NCBI GenBank assembly: GCA_020636835.1 | Contig: JACJXC010000004.1 | Span: 62,001-126,000 of the forward strand | Source: Bacteroidales bacterium | Lineage (GTDB): Bacteria; Bacteroidota; Bacteroidia; Bacteroidales; Tenuifilaceae | DNA length: 64,000 nt | Direction: 5' to 3' | Part shown: positions 45,275 to 54,086 of the stretch, piece by piece | Numbering within the stretch: position 1 is the stretch's first letter | Layout of the letters: the number at the start of each line of letters is the position of its first letter | Made by a program: the position numbers and the translations under genes | The notes under the pieces: generated by a model | What the model was told of the DNA's origin: nothing | Databases searched by the model: none | What the model saw: only the letters and a program-made list of their open reading frames with translations

Positions 45275-46099
45275 TTACTTTTTCCTGCGTTCTACAATAA
45301 ACTTATTGCTAGGATTCTTCTTCGAGCGGGTCTTATAGCCCTTAGCAGGAATACCTTTGCGTGAGCGTGGGTGTCCTCCCGAAGAGCGACCTTCACCACC
45401 ACCCATTGGGTGATCAACAGGGTTCATAGCAACACCCCTGTTGCGAGGACGACGGCCTAACCAACGAGAACGTCCAGCCTTCCCTGATTTCTCCAGCGCA
45501 TGGTCGCTATTGGAAACACTACCGATGGTAGCCTTACACTCCACAAGCACCATACGGGTTTCACCGCTGGGAAGTTTAACAATTGCATACTTACCTTCGC
45601 GGGCAAGCAGCTGTGCATATGAACCTGCACTGCGGGCCATACAAGCACCCCGACCTGGGTATAATTCGATGTTATGAATTATAGTACCAAGTGGAATTTC
45701 AGACAGGTAAAGAGTATTTCCAAGCTCCGGAGCGACTCCTCTTCCCGACATGATAGTTTGGCCTACTTGTAAACCGTTGGGAGCCACGATGTAACGTTTC
45801 TCGCCATCGGCGTACTCTACCAGCGCAATACGTGCTGTGCGGTTAGGGTCGTACTCAACGGTTTTCACCACTGCGGTAACACCCTCACGTTCGCGGGTAA
45901 AGTCGATCAATCTGTATCGGCGCTTATGACCACCCCCTATATATCGCATGGTCATTTTCCCCTGGTTATTTCTACCACCAGATTTTTTCAGGGGGCGTAG
46001 CAACGATTTCTCAGGCTTCGAGGCAGTAATTTCCTCGAAAGTGCCTATAATTTTATGTCTCTGTCCTGGTGTAACAGGCTTTAGTTTCCGTACAGCCAT
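45275..46099 (-). CDS. rplB: 50S ribosomal protein uL2
   Basis: This 274-residue protein has GRNNQGKMTMRYIGGGHKRR near residue 41 and the active-centre segment RGVAMNPVDHPMGGGEGRSS near residue 220, with the conserved His. It is required for subunit joining and peptidyl transfer. It follows rplW by 5 bases. Confidence 0.97.
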   Translation of the reverse strand: MAVRKLKPVTPGQRHKIIGTFEEITASKPEKSLLRPLKKSGGRNNQGKMTMRYIGGGHKRRYRLIDFTREREGVTAVVKTVEYDPNRTARIALVEYADGEKRYIVAPNGLQVGQTIMSGRGVAPELGNTLYLSEIPLGTIIHNIELYPGRGACMARSAGSYAQLLAREGKYAIVKLPSGETRMVLVECKATIGSVSNSDHALEKSGKAGRSRWLGRRPRNRGVAMNPVDHPMGGGEGRSSGGHPRSRKGIPAKGYKTRSKKNPSNKFIVERRKK

Positions 46100-46104
46100 T
46101 TTCT

Positions 46105-46398
46105 TTAGATGTTGCTATAAAAATCAATTTTCTCACCATTCTTTAACGTTACCAACGCTTTCTTGAAACTGTTGGTACGGCCAACAAGGAAACCAGCTTT
46201 GGTATAGCGGGTTTTCACTTTGCCGTCGTAACGTATAGTATTCACTGAGTCCACGGTAACTCCGTAAAGATCCTCAATGGCTCTCTTAATCTGTAACTTA
46301 TTCGCTTTTTTCTCAACAATAAAACCGTACTGGTTCACTTTGCTAGTTAAGCGCTCCATCTTCTCAGTTACAATTGGTCTAATCAGTATGTCCATCAT
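46105..46398 (-). CDS. rplW: 50S ribosomal protein uL23
   Basis: This 97-residue protein has ILIRPIVTEKMERL at the start and VEKKANKLQIKRAIEDLYGV in the middle. It forms the docking site for trigger factor and SRP at the tunnel exit. A second ATG directly follows the first, so the start could be one codon later. Confidence 0.96.
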   Translation of the reverse strand: MMDILIRPIVTEKMERLTSKVNQYGFIVEKKANKLQIKRAIEDLYGVTVDSVNTIRYDGKVKTRYTKAGFLVGRTNSFKKALVTLKNGEKIDFYSNI

Positions 46399-46406
46399 TC
46401 GTCCAA

Positions 46407-47039
46407 TTAAGAAACTTTAAACAATTTATTGAGAACATCTACTGAACTCTCCGATAGTACTAAAGCTTTCGCATTCAATACATCATAAGTATTTATAGAT
46501 GAAGCTTCTACAACTTTACACTGCTGTAAATTTCTGGATGACAAAGATATATTTTTATTTATATCGCCCAATAGGAAAAGGGTTTTTTTGTCGGTCACTT
46601 TCAAATTATTGCAGATTTGCAAAAATTGTTTGGTTTTAGGAGTATCAAAGTTGAAATCCTCCACCACAACAATTGCGTTGTCCTTCACTTTGTAAGCTAG
46701 AGCACTCTTACGGGCAAGCTGCTTCACTTTTTTGTTCAGCTTAAAGCTGTAGTCGCGGGGTACTGGGCCAAATACGCGTCCACCTCCACGGAATAGTGGC
46801 GATTTGATGCTACCGGCACGAGCAGTACCTGTACCTTTTTGTTTCTTCAGCTTGCGAGTGCTACCGGAAACCTCGTTACGTTGTTTCGATTTATGGGTTC
46901 CTTGACGTCCGTTAGCAAGAATTTGCTTAACGTCAAGATAGATAGCGTGATCGTTGGGTTCGATGGTAAAAATTGCATCATCGAGTTGGATCATTCTCCC
47001 GGTTTCCTGTCCTGATATGTTAAGTACTTTAATTTCCAT
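46407..47039 (-). CDS. rplD: 50S ribosomal protein uL4
   Basis: This 210-residue protein has the loop KQRNEVSGSTRKLKKQKGTG, followed by ARAGSIKSPLFRGGGRVFGP near residues 70-95. The loop reaches the exit tunnel. uL4 represses the S10 operon in E. coli; whether it does so here is unknown. It overlaps the end of rplC by one base. Confidence 0.96.
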   Translation of the reverse strand: MEIKVLNISGQETGRMIQLDDAIFTIEPNDHAIYLDVKQILANGRQGTHKSKQRNEVSGSTRKLKKQKGTGTARAGSIKSPLFRGGGRVFGPVPRDYSFKLNKKVKQLARKSALAYKVKDNAIVVVEDFNFDTPKTKQFLQICNNLKVTDKKTLFLLGDINKNISLSSRNLQQCKVVEASSINTYDVLNAKALVLSESSVDVLNKLFKVS

Positions 47040-47659
47040 TATTTCTCAATAATTAAGTAAGAACCTTTTGCACCTGGAATGGAACCTTTTACAAGAAGCA
47101 GATTGCTTTCGGGAATAACCTTAAGCACGCGTAGGTTCATAATTTTAACCCTATCGCCGCCGGTACGTCCGGGCAGTCTTTTTCCTGGGAAAACACGCGA
47201 TGGGAACGATGAAGCACCCATTGAACCCGGGTGACGTTGACGGTTGTGCTGACCGTGGGTTTGCCCACCAACACCGCCGAATCCGTGACGTTTAACAACC
47301 CCTTGGAATCCTTTACCCTTGGTAATACCGGTAACGTCAACCCAAACATCATCGTTAAACAAATCTACGGTTACAACTTCACCTAGTTGTTTTGCGCCAT
47401 TCCAATCTCTAAACTCAACTACTTTACGTTTAGGAGTGGTGTTCGCTTTCTTAAAATGCCCCATCATAGGGCTGCTGGTATGTTTCTCCTTTTTGTCGTC
47501 ATAGGCGAGCTGAATGGCAGTGTAGCCATCTACTTCAGCTGTTTTCACCTGAGTAACAACGCAAGGACCAGCCTCAATTACAGTGCAGGGGATATTTTTT
47601 CCATCCTCACCGAATACGGAAGTCATTCCGATTTTACGTCCAATTAATCCTTGTGGCAT
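47039..47659 (-). CDS. rplC: 50S ribosomal protein uL3
   Basis: This 206-residue protein starts MPQGLIGRKIGMTSVFGEDG. It has the signature loop VVKRHGFGGVGGQTHGQHNR near residue 120, with the Gln that is methylated in some bacteria. It approaches the peptidyl transferase centre. It is 25 bases after rpsJ. Confidence 0.97.
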   Translation of the reverse strand: MPQGLIGRKIGMTSVFGEDGKNIPCTVIEAGPCVVTQVKTAEVDGYTAIQLAYDDKKEKHTSSPMMGHFKKANTTPKRKVVEFRDWNGAKQLGEVVTVDLFNDDVWVDVTGITKGKGFQGVVKRHGFGGVGGQTHGQHNRQRHPGSMGASSFPSRVFPGKRLPGRTGGDRVKIMNLRVLKVIPESNLLLVKGSIPGAKGSYLIIEK

Positions 47660-47684
47660 TGTCTTAACAATTTACAATTCACAC

Positions 47685-47990
47685 TCATACTTTAATTTCT
47701 ACTTCGACTCCACTGGGAAGTTCGAGCTTCATAAGAGCATCGATGGTCTTCGGGGTGGAGCTGTAGATGTCGAGCAAACGCTTGTAGGAGCAAAGCTCAA
47801 ATTGCTCCCTCGATTTTTTGTTCACGAAAGTTGAACGGTTCACCGTAAAAATCCGCTTGTGCGTTGGAAGCGGAATTGGACCGCTCACCACAGCGCCTGT
47901 AGCCTTAACCGTTTTCACGATCTTTTCGGCCGATTTATCTACCAGGTTGTGGTCGTACGATTTGAGTTTAATTCTAATTTTCTGGCTCAT
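47685..47990 (-). CDS. rpsJ: 30S ribosomal protein uS10
   Basis: This 101-residue protein has the conserved start SQKIRIKLKSYDHNLVDKSA, followed later by PIPLPTHKRIFTVNRSTFVN. It also acts as NusE in transcription antitermination. It follows fusA by 21 bases, so str and S10 are joined in one cluster. Confidence 0.97.
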   Translation of the reverse strand: MSQKIRIKLKSYDHNLVDKSAEKIVKTVKATGAVVSGPIPLPTHKRIFTVNRSTFVNKKSREQFELCSYKRLLDIYSSTPKTIDALMKLELPSGVEVEIKV

Positions 47991-48011
47991 TGTACATATT
48001 AGTAAAAGTAA

Positions 48012-50129
48012 TTATTCAATCTCCTTTACTTCCTTACCACGCGATTTCTCTACAATCTCTTTGGCAAGATTTGCAGGAACTTCGGCATAGTGAGAGAATT
48101 CCATTGTAGAAGTAGCACGTCCGGACGATAGAGTTCTAAGAACTGTTACGTAACCGAACTGTTCCGATAGGGGTACTTTGGCTTTGATTACCCGGGCAAC
48201 ACCTTTCGATTCCATACCGGCAATCTGTCCACGGCGCTTGTTTAGGTCGCCTATTACATCTCCCATATACTCCTCTGGAGTTACTACCTCAACGCTCATA
48301 ATGGGCTCAAGCAGTACTGGTGATGCTTTAGGGGCAGCGGCACGGAAACCGTAGCGAGCGGCTATTTCGAACGATAGCGAGTCGGAGTCAACGGCGTGGA
48401 ACGATCCATCCTTCAACACAACCTTCATGCTGGGAACTTGGAATCCGGCTAGAACACCATTGGCCATAGCGGTTTCGAAACCTTTCTGAACCGAAGGGAT
48501 GAACTCGCGGGGGATGTTACCACCTTTAACCTCGTCGATAAACTGTAACCCTACAACACCTTCGTCGGCTGGACCAATTTCGAAGATGATGTCGGCAAAT
48601 TTACCACGACCACCGGATTGCTTCTTGAAGACCTCGCGGTGCGATACGGTTTTGTTGATAGTTTCCTTATAGGCAACCTGAGGTGCGCCCTGGTTGATAT
48701 CCACATTAAACTCACGACGTAGACGGTCAACAATAATCTCAAGGTGAAGTTCACCCATACCATTGATTACTGTTTGACCGCTATCGGGGTCGGTTTTAAC
48801 GCGGAATGTAGGATCTTCCTCGGATAGTTTACCCAATGCGATACCCAATTTATCGAGATCTTTCTGAGTTTTAGGTTCAATTGCCAAACCAATTACAGGC
48901 TCAGGGAAGGTCATCGACTCCAGTGCAATAGGGTGTTTCTCATCGCAAATGGTATCGCCGGTACGTAGGTCTTTAAACCCAACAACGGCGCAAATATCAC
49001 CAGCTTCGCAGAAATCTATAGGATTTTGCTTGTTGGCATGCATTTGGTACAAACGGCTGATACGTTCCTTTTTACCAGTACGCACGTTGAATATGTAACT
49101 ACCGCTATCAACCTTACCAGAATAAACCCGAACAAAAGCCAAACGACCTACAAATGGATCGGTGGCAATTTTGAAGGCTAATCCGCAGAAAGGCTCAGTA
49201 ATTACTGGTTTCAAAGTTTTTTCTTCACCACTATCGGGATCAGTTCCAATAATATCGCCCTTATCGAGAGGGCTGGGAAGGAATGCAATAACGGCATCAA
49301 GCAAACGCTGAATACCCTTATTTTTGAACGATGCACCGCAAAGTACAGGAACGATAGACATATCGATTGTTGCCTTACGGATTGTTTCGAGCATCTCCTC
49401 CTTGGTAATTGAGTCTGGATCCTCAAAATAACGCTCCAGTAAATCGTCGTTGTAAGAAGCAACTGCCTCAATAAGGGCTCCGCGCCACTCGGCCACTTCG
49501 TCCTTCATGTTGGCGGGTACATCCTCCAAACGATAGTTTACGGTTTTGGTTTGAGGATCATCAAACCAAACAACTGCTTTATTTTCAATTAGGTCAACCA
49601 GGCCAGTAAAATTATCCTCAGCACCAATAGGCAATTGGATAGGTACGGGGTTAGCGCCTAATTTTTCTTTGATTTGGGTAACCACAGAGAGGAAATCGGC
49701 ACCAACGCGATCCATCTTGTTAACGAATGCGATTTTAGGCACACGGTACTTGTCGGCTTGACGCCAAACAGTTTCGCTCTGAGGCTCAACACCACCCACT
49801 GCACAGAAAGTTGCAATGGTACCATCGAGCACGCGTAACGAACGTTCAACCTCAACGGTAAAGTCCACGTGACCCGGGGTGTCGATAATGTTAATTTGGT
49901 ATGGCTGGTTGTTGTACTTCCAGAAAGTGGTAGTAGCAGCCGAGGTGATGGTAATACCCCTCTCCTGCTCCTGAACCATCCAGTCCATTGTGGCAGCACC
50001 ATCGTGCACCTCTCCAATTTTATGGCTTTTCCCGGTATAAAACAGGATACGCTCGGTAGTTGTAGTTTTACCGGCGTCGATGTGTGCCATAATTCCGATG
50101 TTACGAGTAAATTTTAAATCCCTGCTCAT
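48012..50129 (-). CDS. fusA: Elongation factor G
   Basis: This 705-residue GTPase has the five-domain EF-G layout. P-loop GIMAHIDAGKTTTTER lies near residue 12, switch II DTPGHVDF near 85 and NKMD near 140. Domain IV starts with the KKQSGGRGKFAD region. It translocates tRNA and mRNA on the ribosome. It lies in the usual str position between rpsG and rpsJ. A second, divergent EF-G-like gene lies at 51626. Confidence 0.97.
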   Translation of the reverse strand: MSRDLKFTRNIGIMAHIDAGKTTTTERILFYTGKSHKIGEVHDGAATMDWMVQEQERGITITSAATTTFWKYNNQPYQINIIDTPGHVDFTVEVERSLRVLDGTIATFCAVGGVEPQSETVWRQADKYRVPKIAFVNKMDRVGADFLSVVTQIKEKLGANPVPIQLPIGAEDNFTGLVDLIENKAVVWFDDPQTKTVNYRLEDVPANMKDEVAEWRGALIEAVASYNDDLLERYFEDPDSITKEEMLETIRKATIDMSIVPVLCGASFKNKGIQRLLDAVIAFLPSPLDKGDIIGTDPDSGEEKTLKPVITEPFCGLAFKIATDPFVGRLAFVRVYSGKVDSGSYIFNVRTGKKERISRLYQMHANKQNPIDFCEAGDICAVVGFKDLRTGDTICDEKHPIALESMTFPEPVIGLAIEPKTQKDLDKLGIALGKLSEEDPTFRVKTDPDSGQTVINGMGELHLEIIVDRLRREFNVDINQGAPQVAYKETINKTVSHREVFKKQSGGRGKFADIIFEIGPADEGVVGLQFIDEVKGGNIPREFIPSVQKGFETAMANGVLAGFQVPSMKVVLKDGSFHAVDSDSLSFEIAARYGFRAAAPKASPVLLEPIMSVEVVTPEEYMGDVIGDLNKRRGQIAGMESKGVARVIKAKVPLSEQFGYVTVLRTLSSGRATSTMEFSHYAEVPANLAKEIVEKSRGKEVKEIE

Positions 50130-50155
50130 CTATATCCTACCTTCCTCGTAAATTA

Positions 50156-50632
50156 TTAAAAACGGAAATGTGCAAAAGCTTTATTAGCCTCAGCCATCTT
50201 ATGCATATCTTCTTTCTTCTTGAAAGCAGCACCCTCCTCGTTGAAAGCGGCCATAATTTCGGCAGCAAGTTTATCGCTCATGCCCTTACCCGAACGTTTA
50301 CGCGAGTAAAGAATTAAGTTCTTCATCGAAAGTGAAATTTTTCTTTCGGGACGAACCTCCATGGGAACCTGAAAGGTAGCACCACCTACACGGCGGCTCT
50401 TCACCTCAACCTGAGGGGTAATGTTCTCCAATGCCTTTTTCCAAATTTCAAGTGGAGATTTATCGGCATCCTTCATGCGTTGTGCTACAATCTCCAAGGA
50501 GTCGTAGAAAATATCATACGCAGTGCTCTTCTTACCTTCGTACATAAGGTTATTCACAAACCTAGTAACCATGACGTCACCAAACTTGGGATCGGGTAAG
50601 ATTAATCGTTTTTTTGGTTTTGCTTTTCTCAT
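50156..50632 (-). CDS. rpsG: 30S ribosomal protein uS7
   Basis: This 158-residue protein starts MRKAKPKKRLILPDPKFGDV and has NLMYEGKKSTAYDIFYDSLE, then VGGATFQVPMEVRPERK. It nucleates assembly of the 30S head at the E site. It is 29 bases after rpsL. Confidence 0.97.
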   Translation of the reverse strand: MRKAKPKKRLILPDPKFGDVMVTRFVNNLMYEGKKSTAYDIFYDSLEIVAQRMKDADKSPLEIWKKALENITPQVEVKSRRVGGATFQVPMEVRPERKISLSMKNLILYSRKRSGKGMSDKLAAEIMAAFNEEGAAFKKKEDMHKMAEANKAFAHFRF

Positions 50633-50661
50633 TGTTCTAAAGCATCAACTGAGGTTAAATT

Positions 50662-51042
50662 TTACTTTTTAACTTTTGGTCTCTTGGCACCATACTTCGA
50701 GCGACGTTGTTTACGTCCCTCAACGCCTGATGCGTCAAGTGTTCCACGTACTAAGTGGTAACGAACACCGGGTAAATCTTTCACCCTGCCACCACGAATA
50801 AGCACAATAGAGTGCTCTTGTAGATTGTGACCTTCTCCAGGAATGTAGGCATTAACCTCCTTACCGTTTGTAAGCCTAACCCTGGCAACTTTTCTCATAG
50901 CCGAATTCGGCTTTTTAGGAGTAGTGGTGTACACCCGCACACATACTCCGCGTCTCTGAGGGCAAGCATCAAGCGCACGCGCTTTACTCTTTTCGATCAG
51001 TTTAGACCTTCCTTTTCTTACTAGTTGCGAAATTGTTGGCAT
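50662..51042 (-). CDS. rpsL: 30S ribosomal protein uS12
   Basis: This 126-residue protein starts MPTISQLVRKGRSKLIEKSK. It has the decoding loops TTPKKPNSAMRKVARVRL and GGRVKDLPGVRYHLVRGTLD. The lysines at the two classical streptomycin-determining positions (the second Lys of TTPKKPNS and the Lys of GRVKDLPG) are the wild-type residue. It is the first gene of the str-S10-spc-alpha superoperon and lies behind two tandem promoter elements. Confidence 0.97.
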   Translation of the reverse strand: MPTISQLVRKGRSKLIEKSKARALDACPQRRGVCVRVYTTTPKKPNSAMRKVARVRLTNGKEVNAYIPGEGHNLQEHSIVLIRGGRVKDLPGVRYHLVRGTLDASGVEGRKQRRSKYGAKRPKVKK

Positions 51043-51086
51043 AAATTAATCCAATTTATGTTAAATTAAACTTAAAAAATGGACTG

Positions 51087-51094
51087 CAAAGGTA
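51087..51094 (-). promoter_or_regulatory. Proximal -7 element for rpsL (TACCTTTG, minus strand)
   Basis: Plus-strand CAAAGGTA reads TACCTTTG on the minus strand, matching TAnnTTTG. A TTG (plus-strand CAA at 51113-51115) lies at the expected -33 spacing. It is 44 bases from the rpsL start. Confidence 0.6.
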
Positions 51095-51179
51095 TTGATT
51101 TTTTCAATACCACAATCAGTCGCCATCCTTTTTTTACTGTTTATTAGCATTTTCCGAGCTAATTTCGGTTTAGCGGGCG

Positions 51180-51187
51180 CAAAGGTA
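51180..51187 (-). promoter_or_regulatory. Distal -7 element for rpsL (TACCTTTG, minus strand)
   Basis: A second identical TACCTTTG lies 93 bases upstream of the first, again with a TTG at -33 spacing (plus-strand CAA at 51207-51209). Two identical boxes suggest tandem promoters for the ribosomal superoperon. Confidence 0.55.
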
Positions 51188-51189
51188 AA

Positions 51190-51625
51190 TCTTTTAATCG
51201 AAAAAACAATACTGATTTCTAATTACTTAAAAAAATAATATATTAATACTCAGCGGGGATAAAGCAAGAATAGTATGGACATTCCCGAATTCTGCAAAAC
51301 TGTATCATCCACAAATACTTGTCAACCTAAAACGCAGCGCCATTACAGGAGTTTGGCTACACATTTACAGAGTAAAGCTACACACCTAGAAAGGACGAAC
51401 CGGATGTTCGAACGCAAACCAATTTACATGTTTTACAACATGACAGAAAAAGGCAAATAAATTTGTTTGATACAAAAAATTACTATTTTTGAGGGAAATC
51501 AAAAAACCGGATGTGCAATTTGGCATGTTTATCGGGACAAATTACAACAAGTAACACCACCCGACAACGCCCAACATTGCAACCTAAAACTAACCGATGT
51601 TAAACCATTAATACGCGTAACCCGC
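51190..51625. other. Divergent intergenic region between rpsL and the EF-G paralogue
   Basis: Beyond the rpsL promoters, the stretch to the EF-G-like start holds that gene's promoter and a leader of about 130 bases. The remaining bases (about 51210-51460) show no convincing gene, tRNA or stable hairpin. A 61-codon frame at 51275-51460 has no recognisable features. Confidence 0.55.
51462..51491 (+). promoter_or_regulatory. Promoter of the EF-G paralogue gene
   Basis: TTTG at 51462-51465 and TATTTTTG at 51484-51491 fit the Bacteroidota -33/-7 pattern with an 18-base spacer. The promoter lies 134 bases upstream of the chosen ATG at 51626, and within the longer open frame that begins at 51467. 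That argues against the longer start. Confidence 0.6.
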
Positions 51626-53782
51626 ATGAAAACTTATTCAACCGATCAAATTAGGAATGTTGCCTTACTGGGTAATACCGGCTCGGGCAAAACGTTACTC
51701 GCCGAGTCGATGATGTTTGAAGGAAAAGTTATCGAACGTAAGGGGACTATCGAGGGGAAGAATACCGTATCGGACTACTCCGAGATTGAGCAACAAAACC
51801 AGAGGTCGATTTTCTCGACCATTCTGTACACAGAGTTTAACGACCGTAAACTTAATATAATAGACACTCCCGGTTCCGACGACTTTGTAGGGGGTGTAAT
51901 AACATCGATGTATGCAGCCGACATCATGGTTATGGTAATAAACGGGCAATACGGAGTTGAGGTTGGCACCGAAATATTTAACCGCCATGCCGAGCGCATG
52001 AATAAACCGTTAATTCTGGCAATTAATCAGTTAGATCACGAAAAGGCGAATTTCGACCAAACACTCGACTCGTTAAAGCACGTTTATGGATCGAAGGTTG
52101 TTCTGGCTCAGTACCCAGTTAATGCGGGACCCGATTTCGATTCGTTCATCGATGTGATCACGATGAAAATGTATAAGTTCAAGGGCGACACCGGCATTCG
52201 CGAAGAATTCCCAATCCCCGACACTGAGGCCGACAGAGCTGCGGAGTTGCATAATGCCCTAGTGGAATCAGCTGCGGAGAACGATGAGTCGTTAATGGAG
52301 AAATTTTTTGAGCAGGGATCGTTAAGCGAGGACGAAATGCGGGCTGGACTATCGGTGGGCATTCGCAACCGACAAATATTCCCTGTTTTCTGCGTGTCGG
52401 GGAAACGCAACATCGGCACCAAGCGGATGATGGACTTTATCCTGAATGTGGGATCCAACCCGGCATTAGCTCCAATGCATAAGAATAACAACAATAGCCC
52501 CATTAAATGCGAAGCATCGGCCCCAACCTCACTATTCATCTTTAAATCGTCCATAGAGCCCCATATTGGAGAAATCAGCTACTTCCGCGTAATGTCCGGG
52601 AAGGTAACTGAAGGCATGGACCTTACCAACGCCAATAACTCGACCAAAGAGCGTATAGCCCAACTATTTGTAGTTGCAGGGAAAAACCGCAATAAGGTTA
52701 CTGAACTTGCGGCTGGCGATATTGGAGCAACCGTTAAACTTAAAAACACAAAAACCAACCATACACTTTGCGGAGCAGGCTTGGATTTCACATTCGACTC
52801 AATGGAGTTCCCAAATGCAAAATTCCGCACTGCAATTAGGCCAAAAAATGAGGCTGATACCGAAAAGATGAGTGAACTTCTACACAAAGCCCATCAGGAG
52901 GATCCTACAATCCTGGTGGAACACTCCAAGGAATTAAAGCAAATTATTGTTTCTGGTCAGGGCGAACACCATTTAAATACATTGAAGTGGCAGCTAACCA
53001 ACCTCAATAAACTTGATATTGAGTTTATTCCACCCCGTATTTCGTACCGCGAGACTATTACTAAAATTGCGGCTGCCGACTACCGTCACAAAAAACAATC
53101 GGGCGGTGCAGGACAATTCGGGGAGGTACATATTGTAATTGAACCACACGTTGAAGGGGCTCCTGATCCTACAAAGTATAAAATTGCCGGCAAGGAGGTT
53201 AACATCAGCGTTCGCGGGAAAGAAGAGATACCACTTGAATGGGGCGGAAAACTTGTTTTCTATAACTGTATTGTTGGCGGTGCAATTGATGCCCGTTTCC
53301 TACCTGCAATTCTAAAAGGTATCATGGAGAAAATGGAGGAGGGGCCTCTGACCGGATCGTACGCCCGCGACATCCGAGTTGCGGTTTACGACGGCAAGAT
53401 GCACCCCGTTGACTCCAACGAAATCTCCTTTAAACTAGCCGGTCGGAACGCATTTAAAACTGCATTCAAGGAAGCTGGTCCAAAGATTATGGAGCCCGTT
53501 TACGATGTGGAGGTTCTTGTTCCATCGGATAGAATGGGTGATGTGATGAGCGACCTACAGAACCGTCGCGCCATCATTATGGGTATGGGTAGTGTTAAAG
53601 GGTTTGAGGTTATCAATGCCAAGGTGCCTCTAGCTGAACTTAACAAGTACTCAACCGCGCTATCGTCGTTAACCAGTGGACGGGCAACCTACAATATGAA
53701 GTTCAGCGCATACGAGCAGGTTCCTTCGGATGTTCAGGAGAAACTACTAAAAGCTTACGAAGCCGAGGAGGTGGAAGAGTAA
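51626..53782 (+). CDS. Elongation factor G-like paralogue (FusA2 type)
   Basis: The start at 51626 (MKTYSTDQIRNVALLG) matches the usual beginning of this family. An open frame reaches back to 51467, but the promoter lies inside it. The 718-residue protein has an altered P-loop (GNTGSGKT), switch II DTPGSDDF and a G4 motif INQLD, in which Gln replaces the Lys of NKxD. The EF-G domains II-V follow, including KKQSGGAGQFGEVH. Such paralogues accompany the canonical EF-G in Bacteroidota, and their role is not settled (some paralogues act in recycling or under starvation). A strong terminator follows. Confidence 0.88.
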   Translation: MKTYSTDQIRNVALLGNTGSGKTLLAESMMFEGKVIERKGTIEGKNTVSDYSEIEQQNQRSIFSTILYTEFNDRKLNIIDTPGSDDFVGGVITSMYAADIMVMVINGQYGVEVGTEIFNRHAERMNKPLILAINQLDHEKANFDQTLDSLKHVYGSKVVLAQYPVNAGPDFDSFIDVITMKMYKFKGDTGIREEFPIPDTEADRAAELHNALVESAAENDESLMEKFFEQGSLSEDEMRAGLSVGIRNRQIFPVFCVSGKRNIGTKRMMDFILNVGSNPALAPMHKNNNNSPIKCEASAPTSLFIFKSSIEPHIGEISYFRVMSGKVTEGMDLTNANNSTKERIAQLFVVAGKNRNKVTELAAGDIGATVKLKNTKTNHTLCGAGLDFTFDSMEFPNAKFRTAIRPKNEADTEKMSELLHKAHQEDPTILVEHSKELKQIIVSGQGEHHLNTLKWQLTNLNKLDIEFIPPRISYRETITKIAAADYRHKKQSGGAGQFGEVHIVIEPHVEGAPDPTKYKIAGKEVNISVRGKEEIPLEWGGKLVFYNCIVGGAIDARFLPAILKGIMEKMEEGPLTGSYARDIRVAVYDGKMHPVDSNEISFKLAGRNAFKTAFKEAGPKIMEPVYDVEVLVPSDRMGDVMSDLQNRRAIIMGMGSVKGFEVINAKVPLAELNKYSTALSSLTSGRATYNMKFSAYEQVPSDVQEKLLKAYEAEEVEE

Positions 53783-53807
53783 GAATAGATTTTTCAGTAA
53801 AACAGAA

Positions 53808-53840
53808 TAAGGGGAGGAGGCGAAATGCCTCCTCCCCTTA
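53808..53840 (+). terminator. Strong hairpin terminator after the EF-G paralogue
   Basis: A perfect 14-bp stem (TAAGGGGAGGAGGC pairing with GCCTCCTCCCCTTA) with a 5-base loop is followed by TCTT. It lies 25 bases past the stop. It separates the housekeeping gene from the accessory scar. Confidence 0.8.
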
Positions 53841-53842
53841 TC

Positions 53843-53956
53843 TTAATTCGTGGGTTTTCCTTTATTATCAAAATGCCACAGCTCGTGCGTATGTACAGCC
53901 TCTTCTAACTGGGTACGAATGAATATCCACGCCAGCGAGGGGGGCTTTACTATAAA
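53843..53956 (-). pseudogene. Fragment of an unidentified coding sequence
   Basis: The minus strand is open for about 37 codons. It ends in a plausible protein tail (AWIFIRTQLEEAVHTHEL, then WHFDNKGKPTN and stop). There is no start and no recognised family. A degenerate copy of its AWIFIRT-coding part recurs near 55083-55110 at the other edge of the scar. This makes it likely to be repeat or mobile-element debris rather than a gene. Confidence 0.3.
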
Positions 53957-54065
53957 TTACAGGCAAAGCCTGTGTAAATAGGACAGCGCAGACATATAGC
54001 CTGCGCCGAACACGTTTCGTTTATTTTTGATTTACAGCCTCTGCCTAACTGGGATACCTTACGTG
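53891..54065. repeat. Cluster of degenerate direct repeats and hairpins
   Basis: TACAGCCTCT followed by CTAACTGGG occurs near 53893 and again near 54034 as an imperfect direct repeat. Between them lie two hairpins: ACAGGC aaa GCCTGT (53959-53973) and GCGCAG with CTGCGC (about 53985-54011). No gene fits. The stretch from 53783 to 54086 otherwise holds only the terminator and the fragment described separately. Confidence 0.5.
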
Positions 54066-54086
54066 TTTATGGATGATGAAAATTTA

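Noticed and set aside
51275..51460. A 61-residue ORF in the leader region upstream of the EF-G paralogue
   Set aside because: It has no domain, no ribosome binding context and an unusual composition, and it ends right at the promoter of the next gene. Chance ORF.
51467..51625. A 53-residue N-terminal extension of the EF-G paralogue
   Set aside because: The extension has no family match, and a well-formed -33/-7 promoter sits inside it; the ATG at 51626 restores the family N-terminus.
53940..54065. A CRISPR array or small structured RNA in the hairpin cluster
   Set aside because: The repeats are few, unequal in length and spacing, and no cas genes are nearby. They look like degenerate interspersed repeats.
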